Positions 8,253 to 17,079 of a stretch of 64,000 nucleotides of DNA are shown in pieces; position 1 is the first letter of the stretch; each line of letters opens with the position of its first letter. Source of the DNA: Roseibium porphyridii. Lineage in GTDB: Bacteria > Pseudomonadota > Alphaproteobacteria > Rhizobiales > Stappiaceae. A program made the translations under genes and the position numbers. A model generated the notes under the pieces. It saw only the letters and a program-made list of their open reading frames with translations, was not told the origin of the DNA and did no database searches. The DNA lies in contig NZ_CP120863.1 in the NCBI RefSeq assembly GCF_026191725.2, positions 786,001-850,000 of the forward strand, written 5' to 3'.

Positions 8253-8985
8253 CGAGGATATCCGGATCTTCAAGAATTTGGCCGACGGACCGGTCGTTGA
8301 AGTCTCCGACATTGCCTTGACCTATCCAGCCTTGGAAATGAAAAGCATTCCAGGCAAGGCGGCATTGGCAAATACCATTTCGATTCACCTGCATGAGTTT
8401 GTGCGAGATCAGGGCATTGATACTCACTACGCGTCACGTGCAGGTAAACAGGAACAGGCGGTTTACGAGACCGAACAGCTTCCGTTCGATCTTGTTGTTC
8501 GCAACCTTGCGGCAGGCGACCTGGTATCGGATTTTGGTTTGGAGCCCAATTATCGTTTTCCCGAACCGCTGCTGGAGTTCTTTGTTCGTCCTGACAGGCT
8601 CGGCAAGAAACCCACCCGTGTTTCGGTAGGCCATCTGACAGCGTTTGATCTGATCGCGCCTGAAGAAATCAATGTCATCAACGATATAGCGCTGAGATTG
8701 AACGATCTTCTGACCGGTGTCTTTTTCGGAATTGGCGTGCAGCTGGTCGATATGCGGATGGAGTTTGGTGCCCGTTTCGACGAAGAAGATGGCGACCCGA
8801 TTATCATGCTCGTCTCCGAGTTGAGCCCTGATGTCATGACGCTTCAGGACATCAGATCGGGTAAGGCTCTGGATTCAAGCCTTGCTTTTCACGGTGAAAG
8901 CACCGGGCTTGAGGGTTACAAGGAAATTGCACGCAGGTTTAAGCTGGATTCTGCTGCTGCCGCTCTTAGGCGACAAGTGAATTGA
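8230..8985 (+). CDS. Diverged SAICAR-synthetase (PurC)-like protein
   Basis: A 251-residue protein clearly related to PurC, the ATP-dependent ligase of purine synthesis that joins aspartate to CAIR. The central PurC signature appears as LPFDLVVRNLAAGDL and the second as LVDMRMEFG. IPGKAALANTIS matches the usual D/EGKGxLNNxIS. Several normally conserved positions differ: the N-terminal YEGKAK nucleotide loop is missing, AAGSL has become AAGDL, DEFSPD is SELSPD, and the DKDxFR segment is lost. It is therefore unlikely to be the housekeeping purC. It may be a neofunctionalised ligase or an inactive paralogue. The TTG start is supported by GGAGG seven bases upstream. Last gene of the operon. Confidence 0.78.
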   Translation: MPNDNILNEDIRIFKNLADGPVVEVSDIALTYPALEMKSIPGKAALANTISIHLHEFVRDQGIDTHYASRAGKQEQAVYETEQLPFDLVVRNLAAGDLVSDFGLEPNYRFPEPLLEFFVRPDRLGKKPTRVSVGHLTAFDLIAPEEINVINDIALRLNDLLTGVFFGIGVQLVDMRMEFGARFDEEDGDPIIMLVSELSPDVMTLQDIRSGKALDSSLAFHGESTGLEGYKEIARRFKLDSAAAALRRQVN

Positions 8986-9129
8986 CCGGAAAGAACATTC
9001 CGTTGGCACGTATAAGCTGACAGTCGGGCCAATAATCCTGACTTCACAGCTGATGACCACCCGTTGTCGCCTCTGCCGATCCGGATGCGAGATTCACCTA
9101 CAGATCAGAGTGTCCTGGCAGACAATCCG

Positions 9130-9696
9130 TCAGGTGCCGGGAACCTTGCGTCCCGTTCTCATGACGGGGCCACCACTGACATGTTTGGGCCGCTCCACCT
9201 TTGGGCCACCGGCGGTCAGCGAACGGTCCGCATAGCGGCCGAGCGCGCGATGACGGTCATACATGACTATTGCACCAGCCATGGCAACGTTGATGCAGAA
9301 CTTGGTCGGTATCTTCACAATATGGTCACAGCGTTCGATCATATGCGGCGACAGCGATCCGCGTTCTGGTCCAAGGACATAAGCCGCCTGGAGGGGATGG
9401 CCGAAGCTGGGCAGATCGATGGAATCGTCGGTGAGTTCGATCCCGACCAGTTGGCATCCACGAGGCAGATCCATGGTGTCGACGCTGTCCCAATTGAATA
9501 CCGGCAGATGGCCAGGGCTCTTGGACGTATCAGACGGAGGCGCGCTGCGAAGTTTCTTGTCAGCATCGACTGTGAAGAAGAAGTTTGCACCAAACGCATG
9601 GGCGGAACGCATCAGCGTGCCGAGGTTCATTCGTTTCGAGAGGCCTTCTGCCCCGACTGCAAAATATCCGCGCATCCGTTTGTCCGCTGATTTCAA
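9130..9696 (-). CDS. SPOUT-class RNA 2'-O-methyltransferase (TrmH/SpoU family)
   Basis: A 188-residue RNA methyltransferase using S-adenosylmethionine, acting on tRNA or rRNA. All three family motifs are present: the N-terminal NLGTLMRSAHAFGA, the SAM-binding YVLGPERGSLS, and the C-terminal knot KIPTKFCINVAMAGAIVMYDR. The length fits the short single-domain SpoU type. The exact RNA target cannot be told from the sequence. The start at 9696 follows GAGG at 12 bases. An in-frame ATG at 9675 (MRGYFAVG) is the alternative. The gene converges with the PurC-like gene. A fragment of a related gene lies at 485-599. Confidence 0.88.
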   Translation of the reverse strand: MKSADKRMRGYFAVGAEGLSKRMNLGTLMRSAHAFGANFFFTVDADKKLRSAPPSDTSKSPGHLPVFNWDSVDTMDLPRGCQLVGIELTDDSIDLPSFGHPLQAAYVLGPERGSLSPHMIERCDHIVKIPTKFCINVAMAGAIVMYDRHRALGRYADRSLTAGGPKVERPKHVSGGPVMRTGRKVPGT

Positions 9697-9850
9697 TTGG
9701 CAGCCTCATAGCGGAAATTCATCCGGCTTTGAAGGTAAGCTTTATCCAGAATGCCAATATCTGTTGACCGTGACGCTTGCTAGGGTAGCGGAACGTCAGG
9801 CAGGGGACGTCTTGCGCACGCTGCCGCTAACCCGGATGATTGAGGTTGTC

Positions 9851-10825
9851 GTGAAAGCCTGTCTTTGCAAGTCGTTTGGTCCACCGTCCAGTCTTGTTGT
9901 TGAGGACATCGCCGCGCCAGATGCAGAGCCCGGCGACGTTGTTGTGAGAGTTAAGGCATGCGCGCTGAATTTCTTCGACACGCTGATCATACAGGGAAAG
10001 TACCAGTACAAGCCGGAGATGCCGTTTTCGCCAAGTGCCGAATTCTCTGGAGTTGTTGAGCAGGTTGGCGAGAATGTGACCGCTTTCGCGCCCGGTGACC
10101 GCGTTATGGGGTACATGCGGTGGGGCGCGGCGCGGGAACTTGTAGCGGTTCCAGCGGAGGATCTCGTCAGTTTGCCGGATGAGATTCCATTTGAAACCGC
10201 TGCGGGTCTGATCGTGACATATGGCACAACGTTGCATGCCTATCGTGATCGCGCCAATCTCAAGCCTGGCGAAACCGTTGCAGTCCTGGGTGCATCCGGG
10301 GGTGTTGGTCAGGCTGCCGTGGAAATTGCGTCGGTCATGGGGGCGAAAGTCATCGCTTGTGCGTCTTCGGAGGAAAAGTTGGCTTTTGCCAGAACGCTAG
10401 GCGCGGATCTGACCGTCGACTATTCCCAGCAACCACTCAAGGAAAGCCTCAAGGATCTGACTGGAGGAACGGGCGTTGACGTTGTCTATGATCCGGTTGG
10501 CGGAGACCTTTCAGAGCAGGCCCTCAGGGCAACAGCATGGGAAGGACGCTTTCTGGTAATCGGCTTCGCAGCCGGGGACATTCCAAGAATTCCGCTCAAC
10601 ATCGTCATGCTCAAGGGCTGCGACGTGATGGGTGTTTTTTGGGGAGCGGCAATCGACCGGGACCGGAAGGGTCATCGAAAAAACATGCAGCAGCTTCTCG
10701 CCTGGGTGCAGGAGGGCAAGTTGAAGCCGCATATTCACGGCACTTATCCGCTTGAGGACATTGGCGCAGCACTTGATGAAATCGCGGCGCGCCGTGTGCG
10801 CGGCAAGGTGATTGTCACGATGTGA
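9851..10825 (+). CDS. NADPH:quinone oxidoreductase family protein (zinc-free MDR)
   Basis: A 324-residue medium-chain dehydrogenase/reductase of the quinone oxidoreductase branch. The GroES-like half contains ALNFFDTLIIQGKYQ. The Rossmann half has GASGGVGQAAVEIA near residues 145-160, and TAWEGRFLVIGFAAG is typical of the QOR/zeta-crystallin group. No structural zinc cysteines are seen. The GTG start has GAGG (9842-9845) five bases upstream. An in-frame ATG at 9836 is the alternative. Much longer open frames upstream are antisense to trmH and are not used. The stop overlaps the convergent exonuclease III gene by 11 bases. Physiological substrate unknown. Confidence 0.88.
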   Translation: MKACLCKSFGPPSSLVVEDIAAPDAEPGDVVVRVKACALNFFDTLIIQGKYQYKPEMPFSPSAEFSGVVEQVGENVTAFAPGDRVMGYMRWGAARELVAVPAEDLVSLPDEIPFETAAGLIVTYGTTLHAYRDRANLKPGETVAVLGASGGVGQAAVEIASVMGAKVIACASSEEKLAFARTLGADLTVDYSQQPLKESLKDLTGGTGVDVVYDPVGGDLSEQALRATAWEGRFLVIGFAAGDIPRIPLNIVMLKGCDVMGVFWGAAIDRDRKGHRKNMQQLLAWVQEGKLKPHIHGTYPLEDIGAALDEIAARRVRGKVIVTM

Positions 10826-11624
10826 ATTCGGCGATCACCGGCGCATGATCCGACGGCTTCTCCCAGCCGCGTGCGTCGCGCAGGACCGATGTGCCTTTAA
10901 TGTGCGGGGCAAGCGGTTCCGAGACCCACACATGGTCAAGCCGGCGCCCCTTGTCCGCCTTTGACCAGTCTTTCGCGCGGTAGCTCCACCACGTGTAGAG
11001 CTTTTCTTCGAGCGGCGTGAATTGACGCATGGCGTCGAGCCATCCCCCGGTTTCGCGCACTTTTTCAAAAAGTTCGGTTTCGACCGGCGTGTGGGAGACA
11101 ACTTTCAGAAGCTGCTTGTGCGACCAGACATCGTGTTCATAGGGAGCTACGTTCAGATCGCCAACCAGTACCGCTGGACGCGCTGTCTCGCCGCCCTGTA
11201 GCCACGACTGCATTTCAGTCATGAAATCAAGTTTGTGGCCGAATTTCGGGTTGATGTCCCGGTTCGGTTCATCACCACCTGCCGGAACATAAAAATTATG
11301 CACACGCATGGCAGAGCCATTAAAGGGGACATCCACGGCGACATGGCGGCTGTCGCCGACATTGCAGAAATCGCGCTTCTCGACGTTGCTCAGCGGCCGC
11401 TTGGAGACCGTTGCCACGCCGTGGTAACCCTTCTGTCCGTTTATGGCCATGTGTTCGTAACCGGCCTTGCGGAACGCATTTTCCGGAAAATTAGCGTCCG
11501 GACATTTGGTTTCCTGCAGACAAATCACATCGGGTGAAACTTCCTCAATCAGCTGTTCCACGATCGGCATACGAAGCCGGACGGAATTGATGTTCCAGGT
11601 GACGAGTTTCAGCCGTTCGCTCAT
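10815..11624 (-). CDS. xth: Exodeoxyribonuclease III (AP endonuclease)
   Basis: A 269-residue metal-dependent nuclease that cleaves DNA at abasic sites and removes 3' blocks in base excision repair. Family motifs in order: KLVTWNINSVRLR, CLQETKCPDANFP (metal-binding Glu), FYVPAGGDEPNRD, GDLNVAPYEHDVWSH, RRLDHVWVS and SDHAPVIAEF (catalytic His). The ATG at 11624 is chosen because the protein then begins MSERLKLVTWN, as homologues do, and AGGA lies eight bases upstream. An upstream in-frame ATG at 11684 would add a non-conserved tail. It ends convergently with the quinone oxidoreductase, overlapping by 11 bases. Confidence 0.95.
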   Translation of the reverse strand: MSERLKLVTWNINSVRLRMPIVEQLIEEVSPDVICLQETKCPDANFPENAFRKAGYEHMAINGQKGYHGVATVSKRPLSNVEKRDFCNVGDSRHVAVDVPFNGSAMRVHNFYVPAGGDEPNRDINPKFGHKLDFMTEMQSWLQGGETARPAVLVGDLNVAPYEHDVWSHKQLLKVVSHTPVETELFEKVRETGGWLDAMRQFTPLEEKLYTWWSYRAKDWSKADKGRRLDHVWVSEPLAPHIKGTSVLRDARGWEKPSDHAPVIAEFTS

Positions 11625-11740
11625 GGATTTCCTGCCAAAGATTAGAGGTCCGTCAAGACATAAGGATTCGGCGCGCAAGTGCAAACGAATTCAGGTTCCG
11701 AAGGACGCAGATTCGCGTCGGGGAAGGGGAGAGCCGGCAG

Positions 11741-12634
11741 CTACACAAGCTGACGCGTTCTGGTGAGAAAGCGGTCAATTTCGACAAAAGCTTCAACTGT
11801 CTCGGGGAGCTCTGGCCACATTGGCCAGACGTGCCACATGTCCGGGTAGACCGACAACGAGGCATTGATGCCTTTCGCCTTGAGCCGCTCTGCCAGACGA
11901 ACGGAATCACTCAGCCAGAGCTCATGATCACCGGCGAGAAGCAAAACCGGCGGCAGACAGTGGAATTCTGCAAAGAGCGGAGAAATTACCGGGTCAGCCA
12001 GATCGATCCTGCCGATAAAGTGTTTTTGCCAGTCGATCAGGCTTTCAGGCGACAAGACCGGGTCTACGTCTGCTCTGCTTTGAAAGCTCTCGCCGGAAAG
12101 CGATGTGTCAAAGGCTCCTGACAGAGAAACGGCGGCATATGGCAGTGCCGTTCCTGTCTCATGCAGCCGGTGCAACGCAGAAAGAATCACGGTTGCACCG
12201 CTGCTGTCTCCGGCAAAGGCAATCCGGTCCGATTTGGCATCTTTGGCGATAAGATGAGAATAGACGGCCAGAAAGTCGTCTCGCGGCGCTGACGTGTGGT
12301 GTTCGGGCAATCGCCTGTAGCCGACCATCAGGACGGTTCGGTTCAGTGCAACAGCGATTTGCGAACAGAAAACCCGATGCGTTTCGATGGCTCCCGTTAC
12401 CAGTCCTCCACCATGGGCATAAAGAAGAATGTCGTCAGGCTGAGGATTGTCCGGCATCAGCCAAAGACATCTGGTGCCCGCGATCATCTCCGGTTTTTCC
12501 GAGCACCCTTCTGCAATAACGTCGTCACAAACCGCGTCTTCCCATTGGCGTCTTTCCTCGTCCAGTGAAAGCTGCGGCTGGACGTATGATCGGATCAGGC
12601 GGGCGCGAATTTTCTGGCTGACTGAACTGGTCAT
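11741..12634 (-). CDS. Alpha/beta hydrolase, hormone-sensitive-lipase type esterase
   Basis: A 297-residue esterase of the HSL (family IV) group. The oxyanion motif is YAHGGGLVTGA near residue 74. The nucleophile elbow is FAGDSSGATV near 143. The late acid and base lie in LLAGDHELWL and PDMWHVWPMW, completing the Ser-Asp-His triad. No signal peptide, so a cytoplasmic enzyme acting on short acyl esters is expected. Substrate unknown. It is oriented like xth with 116 bases between them and is probably transcribed separately. Confidence 0.87.
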   Translation of the reverse strand: MTSSVSQKIRARLIRSYVQPQLSLDEERRQWEDAVCDDVIAEGCSEKPEMIAGTRCLWLMPDNPQPDDILLYAHGGGLVTGAIETHRVFCSQIAVALNRTVLMVGYRRLPEHHTSAPRDDFLAVYSHLIAKDAKSDRIAFAGDSSGATVILSALHRLHETGTALPYAAVSLSGAFDTSLSGESFQSRADVDPVLSPESLIDWQKHFIGRIDLADPVISPLFAEFHCLPPVLLLAGDHELWLSDSVRLAERLKAKGINASLSVYPDMWHVWPMWPELPETVEAFVEIDRFLTRTRQLV

Positions 12635-12938
12635 TGGGTCTGTTGTCTCTCAATCGCACTGGGGGCAAGGCGGGAATCAAATTCAAAACTAACTCGTTGA
12701 AGCTTTGAGAAGCGCAACTCTTTGACAAAACCGGCACTCAAATGAGCCTGTGCACGGAAAAAGCGAGAAGGGGTCAATTCGGACTCTGAACTGCCGCAAT
12801 CTCCGCTTAATCGCTGTTCGGGTTGAAAGTTGATACGTGTTTGTGCGCAGAAATCGTGAATTCGTCTACACTCCGTTAGGAAATCCCGCGCATTTTGGGC
12901 GGTGATGGAAAGTCTTTCTTAACTTTGCCGAGGATGTT
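12635..12938. other. Divergent intergenic region
   Basis: About 300 bases between the esterase and the lysozyme-like lipoprotein gene, which are divergently oriented. I see no convincing gene, terminator or palindromic operator. It should contain both promoters. Confidence 0.4.
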
Positions 12939-13673
12939 GTGCTGGCGCTCATCAAGTCCATTTGTTCTGTCTTTGGGTTCATTTTTCTAAGCTCTTGTGC
13001 AGCTTATGATTTCCCCGATCCAACGCCTGAAGACTATGCCGTCCACGGCATCGACATCTCCCGTTGGCAGGGTGATATCGATTGGGTGGCAGTGAAACAA
13101 TCCGGAAGAGCGGCCTTTGCCTGGATCAAGGCCACGGAGGGCGGGGACCATGTCGACCCACGCTTCGTGGATAACTGGATCGGGGCACGCAAGGCAGGCG
13201 TTCCGCGGGGAGCTTATCATTTCTATTATTTCTGCCGCCCGGTCGAAGAGCAGATCTCCTGGGTGAAAGAAATCGTTCCCGTCGACCCGCAGGCAATTCC
13301 ACTCGTTCTGGATATGGAATGGAATGCTCATTCCAAAACCTGTACCACTCGTCCTCCTCGTGAACAGATCGTGCGGGACATGAAAATCTTCCTCGACGAA
13401 ATGGAAAGACACTACGGCAAGCGGCCGGTTATCTATTCCTCGGTCGATTTTCACCGCGATCGTCTGGTCGGAGCGCTCAAGGGTGAGCAGTTCTGGTTGA
13501 GGTCCGTGGCCGACTATCCGAACAACATCTACGATCAACGCAATGACTGGTACTTTTGGCAATATACGGCGGAAGGTCGTGTCCAGGGAATCAAGGGTGA
13601 TGTTGACCGGAACGTATTCTTCGGGACCAGATCGCAATACCGCGCCTGGCTGCGGGGCGACTTGCGGCGCTAA
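12939..13673 (+). CDS. Lipoprotein of glycoside hydrolase family 25 (lysozyme-like)
   Basis: A 244-residue cell-wall muramidase candidate. The N-terminus is a lipoprotein signal with lipobox LSSC, so Cys20 would be acylated and the enzyme anchored in the envelope. The GH25 barrel is recognised from HGIDISRWQGDIDWVAVKQ near residue 36, FAWIKATEGGDHVDPRF, RGAYHFYYF, PLVLDMEWN (catalytic acidic pair) and FWQYTAEGRVQGIKGDVDRNVF. The GTG start follows GAGG by five bases. Family members cut peptidoglycan between MurNAc and GlcNAc. The role here may be turnover or remodelling. Confidence 0.9.
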   Translation: MLALIKSICSVFGFIFLSSCAAYDFPDPTPEDYAVHGIDISRWQGDIDWVAVKQSGRAAFAWIKATEGGDHVDPRFVDNWIGARKAGVPRGAYHFYYFCRPVEEQISWVKEIVPVDPQAIPLVLDMEWNAHSKTCTTRPPREQIVRDMKIFLDEMERHYGKRPVIYSSVDFHRDRLVGALKGEQFWLRSVADYPNNIYDQRNDWYFWQYTAEGRVQGIKGDVDRNVFFGTRSQYRAWLRGDLRR

Positions 13674-13730
13674 ACGGTTCTCGGCACGCTCGAATTTTCG
13701 AAGCTCTGGGCAGGAAACGCCAGTCCTGCG

Positions 13731-14222
13731 CTAGCGAATCTTGACTTGATGCGCCACGTCCTTGCCGTTGCTGACGGTCACCTGACTGAAGCCAATCAGT
13801 TTGCAGAAATCGAAGAAATTCAATTCATGAGGCTGGTCGGACCGGGCAAAGAGTTCCGTTGAGCGGGCTTTCGACGTAAGTGAAGCAAGCAGCGCTCTCA
13901 AGCGAAACAGCGTGTCGTATTGTCCGTTGCCGGATGCGACAATGATCAGCTTCTCAAGGTCCCCGCCTTTTGCAAACAGGTGATAGCCCGGGTGCCAGGA
14001 CTGTTTTTCCTGAAGGGTTGCGAGACCGACCACGAATGCGGCTCGCGACCGTTTGCTGGCGTCGGCGGCTGTTTTGATCTCTGAGATATAGACTTCCCGC
14101 GTTTGGGGTTCGGGATAGTAATACCCTGCATGCCCGTCAAATGCGTGACCTGCCGCAGACGCTGCTGCCAGAAATGCCACGCTTAATGTGATGGATCTGA
14201 ATTTTCTGGATAACGCGCACAT
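13731..14222 (-). CDS. Exported protein of unknown function
   Basis: A 163-residue protein with a clear signal peptide (residues 1-28, Ala-rich, cleavage after GHA). The mature part begins FDGHAGYYYPEP and contains SRAAFVVGLATLQ, HPGYHLFAKGGDLEKLIIVA, DTLFRLRALLASLTSKAR and NFFDFCKLIGFSQVTVSNG. It reads as one small periplasmic domain. I do not recognise a functional family with certainty. It converges with the GH25 lipoprotein 57 bases away. Confidence 0.72.
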   Translation of the reverse strand: MCALSRKFRSITLSVAFLAAASAAGHAFDGHAGYYYPEPQTREVYISEIKTAADASKRSRAAFVVGLATLQEKQSWHPGYHLFAKGGDLEKLIIVASGNGQYDTLFRLRALLASLTSKARSTELFARSDQPHELNFFDFCKLIGFSQVTVSNGKDVAHQVKIR

Positions 14223-14448
14223 AGCCCCTCCCCGCTTGTCCGGAAAGGGCGATTATGAAGCCGAAGCGAGCACTTTATGCAAGTAAACTCGATCGCGCCT
14301 GGGCGTTTAGGACCTGCGCCGGGCGGAAATTTCCCCGTCAAGCGGGCCGATGGCAGCTTACGGATCTGTCATTTAGCCGCTACAGTTTCGCCACTTTGAG
14401 GGTGCAAAGCGATAAGGTGCCGTGGCGAACCTGTTGGAGCTGACGAGA

Positions 14449-14862
14449 ATGACATTGATCCGATTGCCGCTTGCAATCCTGGCGCTGTGCGCAATGGCCT
14501 GGCCTGCGGCCGCCCAATCCGGCGGACCGGCGATTGCCTATACAACGGCGAACCTGAACATGCGTGCCGGACCTGGAACCAACTATCCGGTCATTACCAC
14601 TGTGCCTTACGGCGGTGCGGTTACAGTGTTCGGGTGTACGGCGAATTTCAGCTGGTGTGATGCAGCATTTGCAAACACCAAGGGCTGGGTGTCCGGGCGC
14701 TATCTGAATTATGGCGGTGGAGGCAACTACTATGGTCGGCCGATCCCGAACGCAGGTGTTTACGTCGGTGTGCCTCGGTACAATCGAAACTATCCGATTT
14801 ATCGTCGGCCTCCAGGCGTCGTGCGCCCATACCGGCCTTACTATCCGCCGCGCCGTTACTAA
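14449..14862 (+). CDS. Exported bacterial SH3-domain protein
   Basis: A 137-residue exported protein. A signal peptide covers residues 1-24, ending in PAAAQ. A bacterial SH3 (SH3b) domain follows: TTANLNMRAGPGTNYPVITTVPYG, with the usual AxLNVRxGPG pattern, and ending KGWVSGRYL. The C-terminal 40 residues are Tyr/Arg/Pro/Gly-rich and low in complexity. SH3b domains bind peptidoglycan or proteins. The ATG at 14449 gives a perfect signal peptide. An upstream in-frame GTG at 14422 would spoil it. Confidence 0.85.
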   Translation: MTLIRLPLAILALCAMAWPAAAQSGGPAIAYTTANLNMRAGPGTNYPVITTVPYGGAVTVFGCTANFSWCDAAFANTKGWVSGRYLNYGGGGNYYGRPIPNAGVYVGVPRYNRNYPIYRRPPGVVRPYRPYYPPRRY

Positions 14863-14897
14863 GGTCTTTTGAAAGCGTCAGATAGTAGGGCGGTCCA

Positions 14898-15434
14898 TTA
14901 CTGGGCCGGCCTTGGACCTGCCATGACCAGGGACCAGAAAACCTTGTGCTTGGCATTGGCTGAGTACGCGGTCGCAATGCCGAGACGCGTTGCGTCGCGT
15001 GTCAGGAGTACCTGATTGTGATTGGGAGATTCCCGCCAGCCGGAAAACGCTTCGGCAAAGGTCCGGTAGCCGGCGCTGACGTTTTCAGCCGCAGCGGTTT
15101 TGGGCTCTCCAATGCTGTTCATGCGCGTGGCAAGTTGCTGGTTCGCAGCCAACGACGCCTTGACTGATCCCGCTGCCGCCATTGCGTCGGCCTGGCTTTG
15201 CGCAATGCCCGTCAGCTGGGCATCCGGTGTCACAGCCGGCAGGCCGTTGTTGATCCGGTATTGAGAAATCATCTGCGCCGCCGTTGCCGGGTCGACCTGT
15301 CCGTCGGTCTTTGCCAGATTCTGGTAAAATGGTGGCGTTTGCAGGCGTTCACCCATGCAGGCAGACACAATCATGAGAGCGAGGCCGGCTGCGGTCAGTT
15401 GCAGGGCGGATCGGGCCTTGGGTAAATCAATCAC
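14898..15434 (-). CDS. CAP (SCP/PR1)-domain lipoprotein
   Basis: A 178-residue protein. The N-terminus (ALQLTAAGLALMIVSAC) is a lipoprotein signal with Cys near residue 26. The mature part shows CAP-domain features: MISQYRINNGLPAV, LTGIAQSQADAMAA, AAENVSAGY and SPNHNQVLLTRDATRLGIA, which carries the conserved His/Asn region before the final strand WSLVMAG. CAP domains occur in secreted proteins of varied and mostly unknown role. The GTG at 15434 is chosen because the signal then begins normally and GGAG lies nine bases upstream. Longer upstream starts add an unlikely Cys-rich stretch. Confidence 0.82.
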   Translation of the reverse strand: MIDLPKARSALQLTAAGLALMIVSACMGERLQTPPFYQNLAKTDGQVDPATAAQMISQYRINNGLPAVTPDAQLTGIAQSQADAMAAAGSVKASLAANQQLATRMNSIGEPKTAAAENVSAGYRTFAEAFSGWRESPNHNQVLLTRDATRLGIATAYSANAKHKVFWSLVMAGPRPAQ

Positions 15435-15546
15435 GAAATGATGCTCCAGACGCAAAAGGACAGCGATTCGCTTGCCGATCGACAGGTGATGGAGCGAAAC
15501 CCGAGCAGAATTGCGGCAGCAGCTTAAGGAGTTGCAAATTTCGTGC

Positions 15547-15576
15547 AAAAAAAGCCAGCCCGCTGAGCGGACTGGC
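15547..15576 (-). terminator. Rho-independent terminator downstream of ccr
   Basis: Read on the minus strand, GCCAG, a mismatch, CCGC, a three-base loop, GCGG, a mismatch and CTGGC form a hairpin immediately followed by seven T. It lies about 50 bases after the ccr stop codon. Confidence 0.8.
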
Positions 15577-15623
15577 AAGGCTGCTTGAGGCTCTTAGTAT
15601 GGCCTTCTGGGGAGCTCTTTGTG

Positions 15624-16919
15624 TTAGCGTTTGCCTGCTTCGAGCACATCTTCCAGGGTTCTCAGGCCTGTGGTCGGCGCAGAGACCAATACAGACATGT
15701 TTCCAGGTGCATGCTCGTTCTTCCACATCTTGGTATGGGCCTTGGGAATCTGATCCCAGGGGAAAACTTCAGACATGTAAGGATCGATGCGACGCTCGAT
15801 CATGAGCTTGTTCGCGGCTGACGCCTGTTTCAGGTGTGCAAAGTGAGATCCTTGCAGCCGCTTTTGGTGCATCCACATATAGCGCACGTCGAAGGTACAG
15901 TTGAAACCGGACGTGCCCGCACAAATCACAACCATGCCGCCCTTCTTGCAGACAAATGTTGAGATCGGGAACGTTGCTTCGCCAGGATGTTCGAAGACGA
16001 TGTCGACGTTGTTGCCCTTTCCGGTGAACTCCCAGATGGCCTTGCCGAACTTCCGCGCTTCCTTGAACCATTCCGAATATTCCGGGGAGCCAACCGCCGG
16101 GAGCTGTCCCCAACACTTGAAGTCCTTACGGTTGATTACACCCTTGGCGCCAAGCTCCATCACGAACTGGCGTTTGTCTTCGTCCGAGATGACACCGATG
16201 GCGTTGCCGCCCGCTGCGGTTATCAGCTGAATAGCATAGGAACCGAGACCGCCTGAAGCACCCCAGACCAACACGTTCTGGCCGGGTTTGAGTTCATGCG
16301 GGTGATGACCAAACAGCATCCGGTAAGCCGTTGCCAGGGTCAGTGTGTAACAAGCACTTTCTTCCCAGGTCAGGTGCTTGGGGCGAGGCATCAGCTGTTG
16401 GGCCTGAGCGCGGGTGAATTGAGCAAACGAACCGTCCGGCGTTTCATAGCCCCAGATGCGCTGGCTGTTGGAATACATCGGGTCGCCGCCGTTGCACTCC
16501 TCGTCGTCACCGTCGTCCTGGTTACAGTGAATGACGACTTCGTCACCCACTTTCCAGCGCTTAACCTTGTCCCCGACCGCCCAGACAATGCCTGACGCGT
16601 CAGAGCCTGCAATGTGATAGGGGGCTCCGTGGCCGTCAAATGGGCTGATGGGCTCTCCGAGACCGGCCCAGATACCATTGTAATTGACGCCTGCGGCCAT
16701 CACCAGGACCAGCACTTCGTGGCTGTCCAGCTCCCAGGTCGGTACGACCTCGAGCTGCATTGCCTCTTCCGGAGCGCCGTGACGCTCCCGGCGGATTGCC
16801 CATGCGTACATGTTTTTGGGAACATGACCGAGGGGCGGAATCTCGCCGACTTCATATAGATCTTTCAAGGGAGCTTCTCCCCGCGTCAGGTTGTCATTGG
16901 CTTCAGGCGCTGCTGTCAT
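15624..16919 (-). CDS. ccr: Crotonyl-CoA carboxylase/reductase
   Basis: A 431-residue NADPH-dependent enzyme that reductively carboxylates crotonyl-CoA with CO2 to ethylmalonyl-CoA, the key step of the ethylmalonyl-CoA pathway for growth on acetate and C2 units. Recognisable stretches are MYAWAIRRERHGAPEEAMQ, VNYNGIWAGLG, the DDGDDEECNGGDPM loop, Rossmann motif GASGGLGSYAIQL, and FEHPGEATFPISTFVCKKGG. Length is typical. The ATG at 16919 is preceded by a strong GGGAGGGG site. It is divergent from ecm with a 391-base spacer and has its own terminator. The assignment is secure because the family is distinct from other MDR enzymes. Confidence 0.96.
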   Translation of the reverse strand: MTAAPEANDNLTRGEAPLKDLYEVGEIPPLGHVPKNMYAWAIRRERHGAPEEAMQLEVVPTWELDSHEVLVLVMAAGVNYNGIWAGLGEPISPFDGHGAPYHIAGSDASGIVWAVGDKVKRWKVGDEVVIHCNQDDGDDEECNGGDPMYSNSQRIWGYETPDGSFAQFTRAQAQQLMPRPKHLTWEESACYTLTLATAYRMLFGHHPHELKPGQNVLVWGASGGLGSYAIQLITAAGGNAIGVISDEDKRQFVMELGAKGVINRKDFKCWGQLPAVGSPEYSEWFKEARKFGKAIWEFTGKGNNVDIVFEHPGEATFPISTFVCKKGGMVVICAGTSGFNCTFDVRYMWMHQKRLQGSHFAHLKQASAANKLMIERRIDPYMSEVFPWDQIPKAHTKMWKNEHAPGNMSVLVSAPTTGLRTLEDVLEAGKR

Positions 16920-17079
16920 ACTTCCCCTCCCAGGGCATTTTTTGGTCGCCGCATAATTTCGCAATTGCACAAAGCGCGTTCGGATCGAAACCCGGTTTTG
17001 CGCAACTATTGTTCAAAATGACGCGTACATCTATTCGACTATTGCTTAACTTGCGTTTTGATGCCAAGCATATTTTGCA

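Noticed and set aside
9419..9850. N-terminal extension of the quinone oxidoreductase
   Set aside because: The extension is antisense to trmH and unlike the family. The GTG at 9851 with GAGG upstream gives the normal length.
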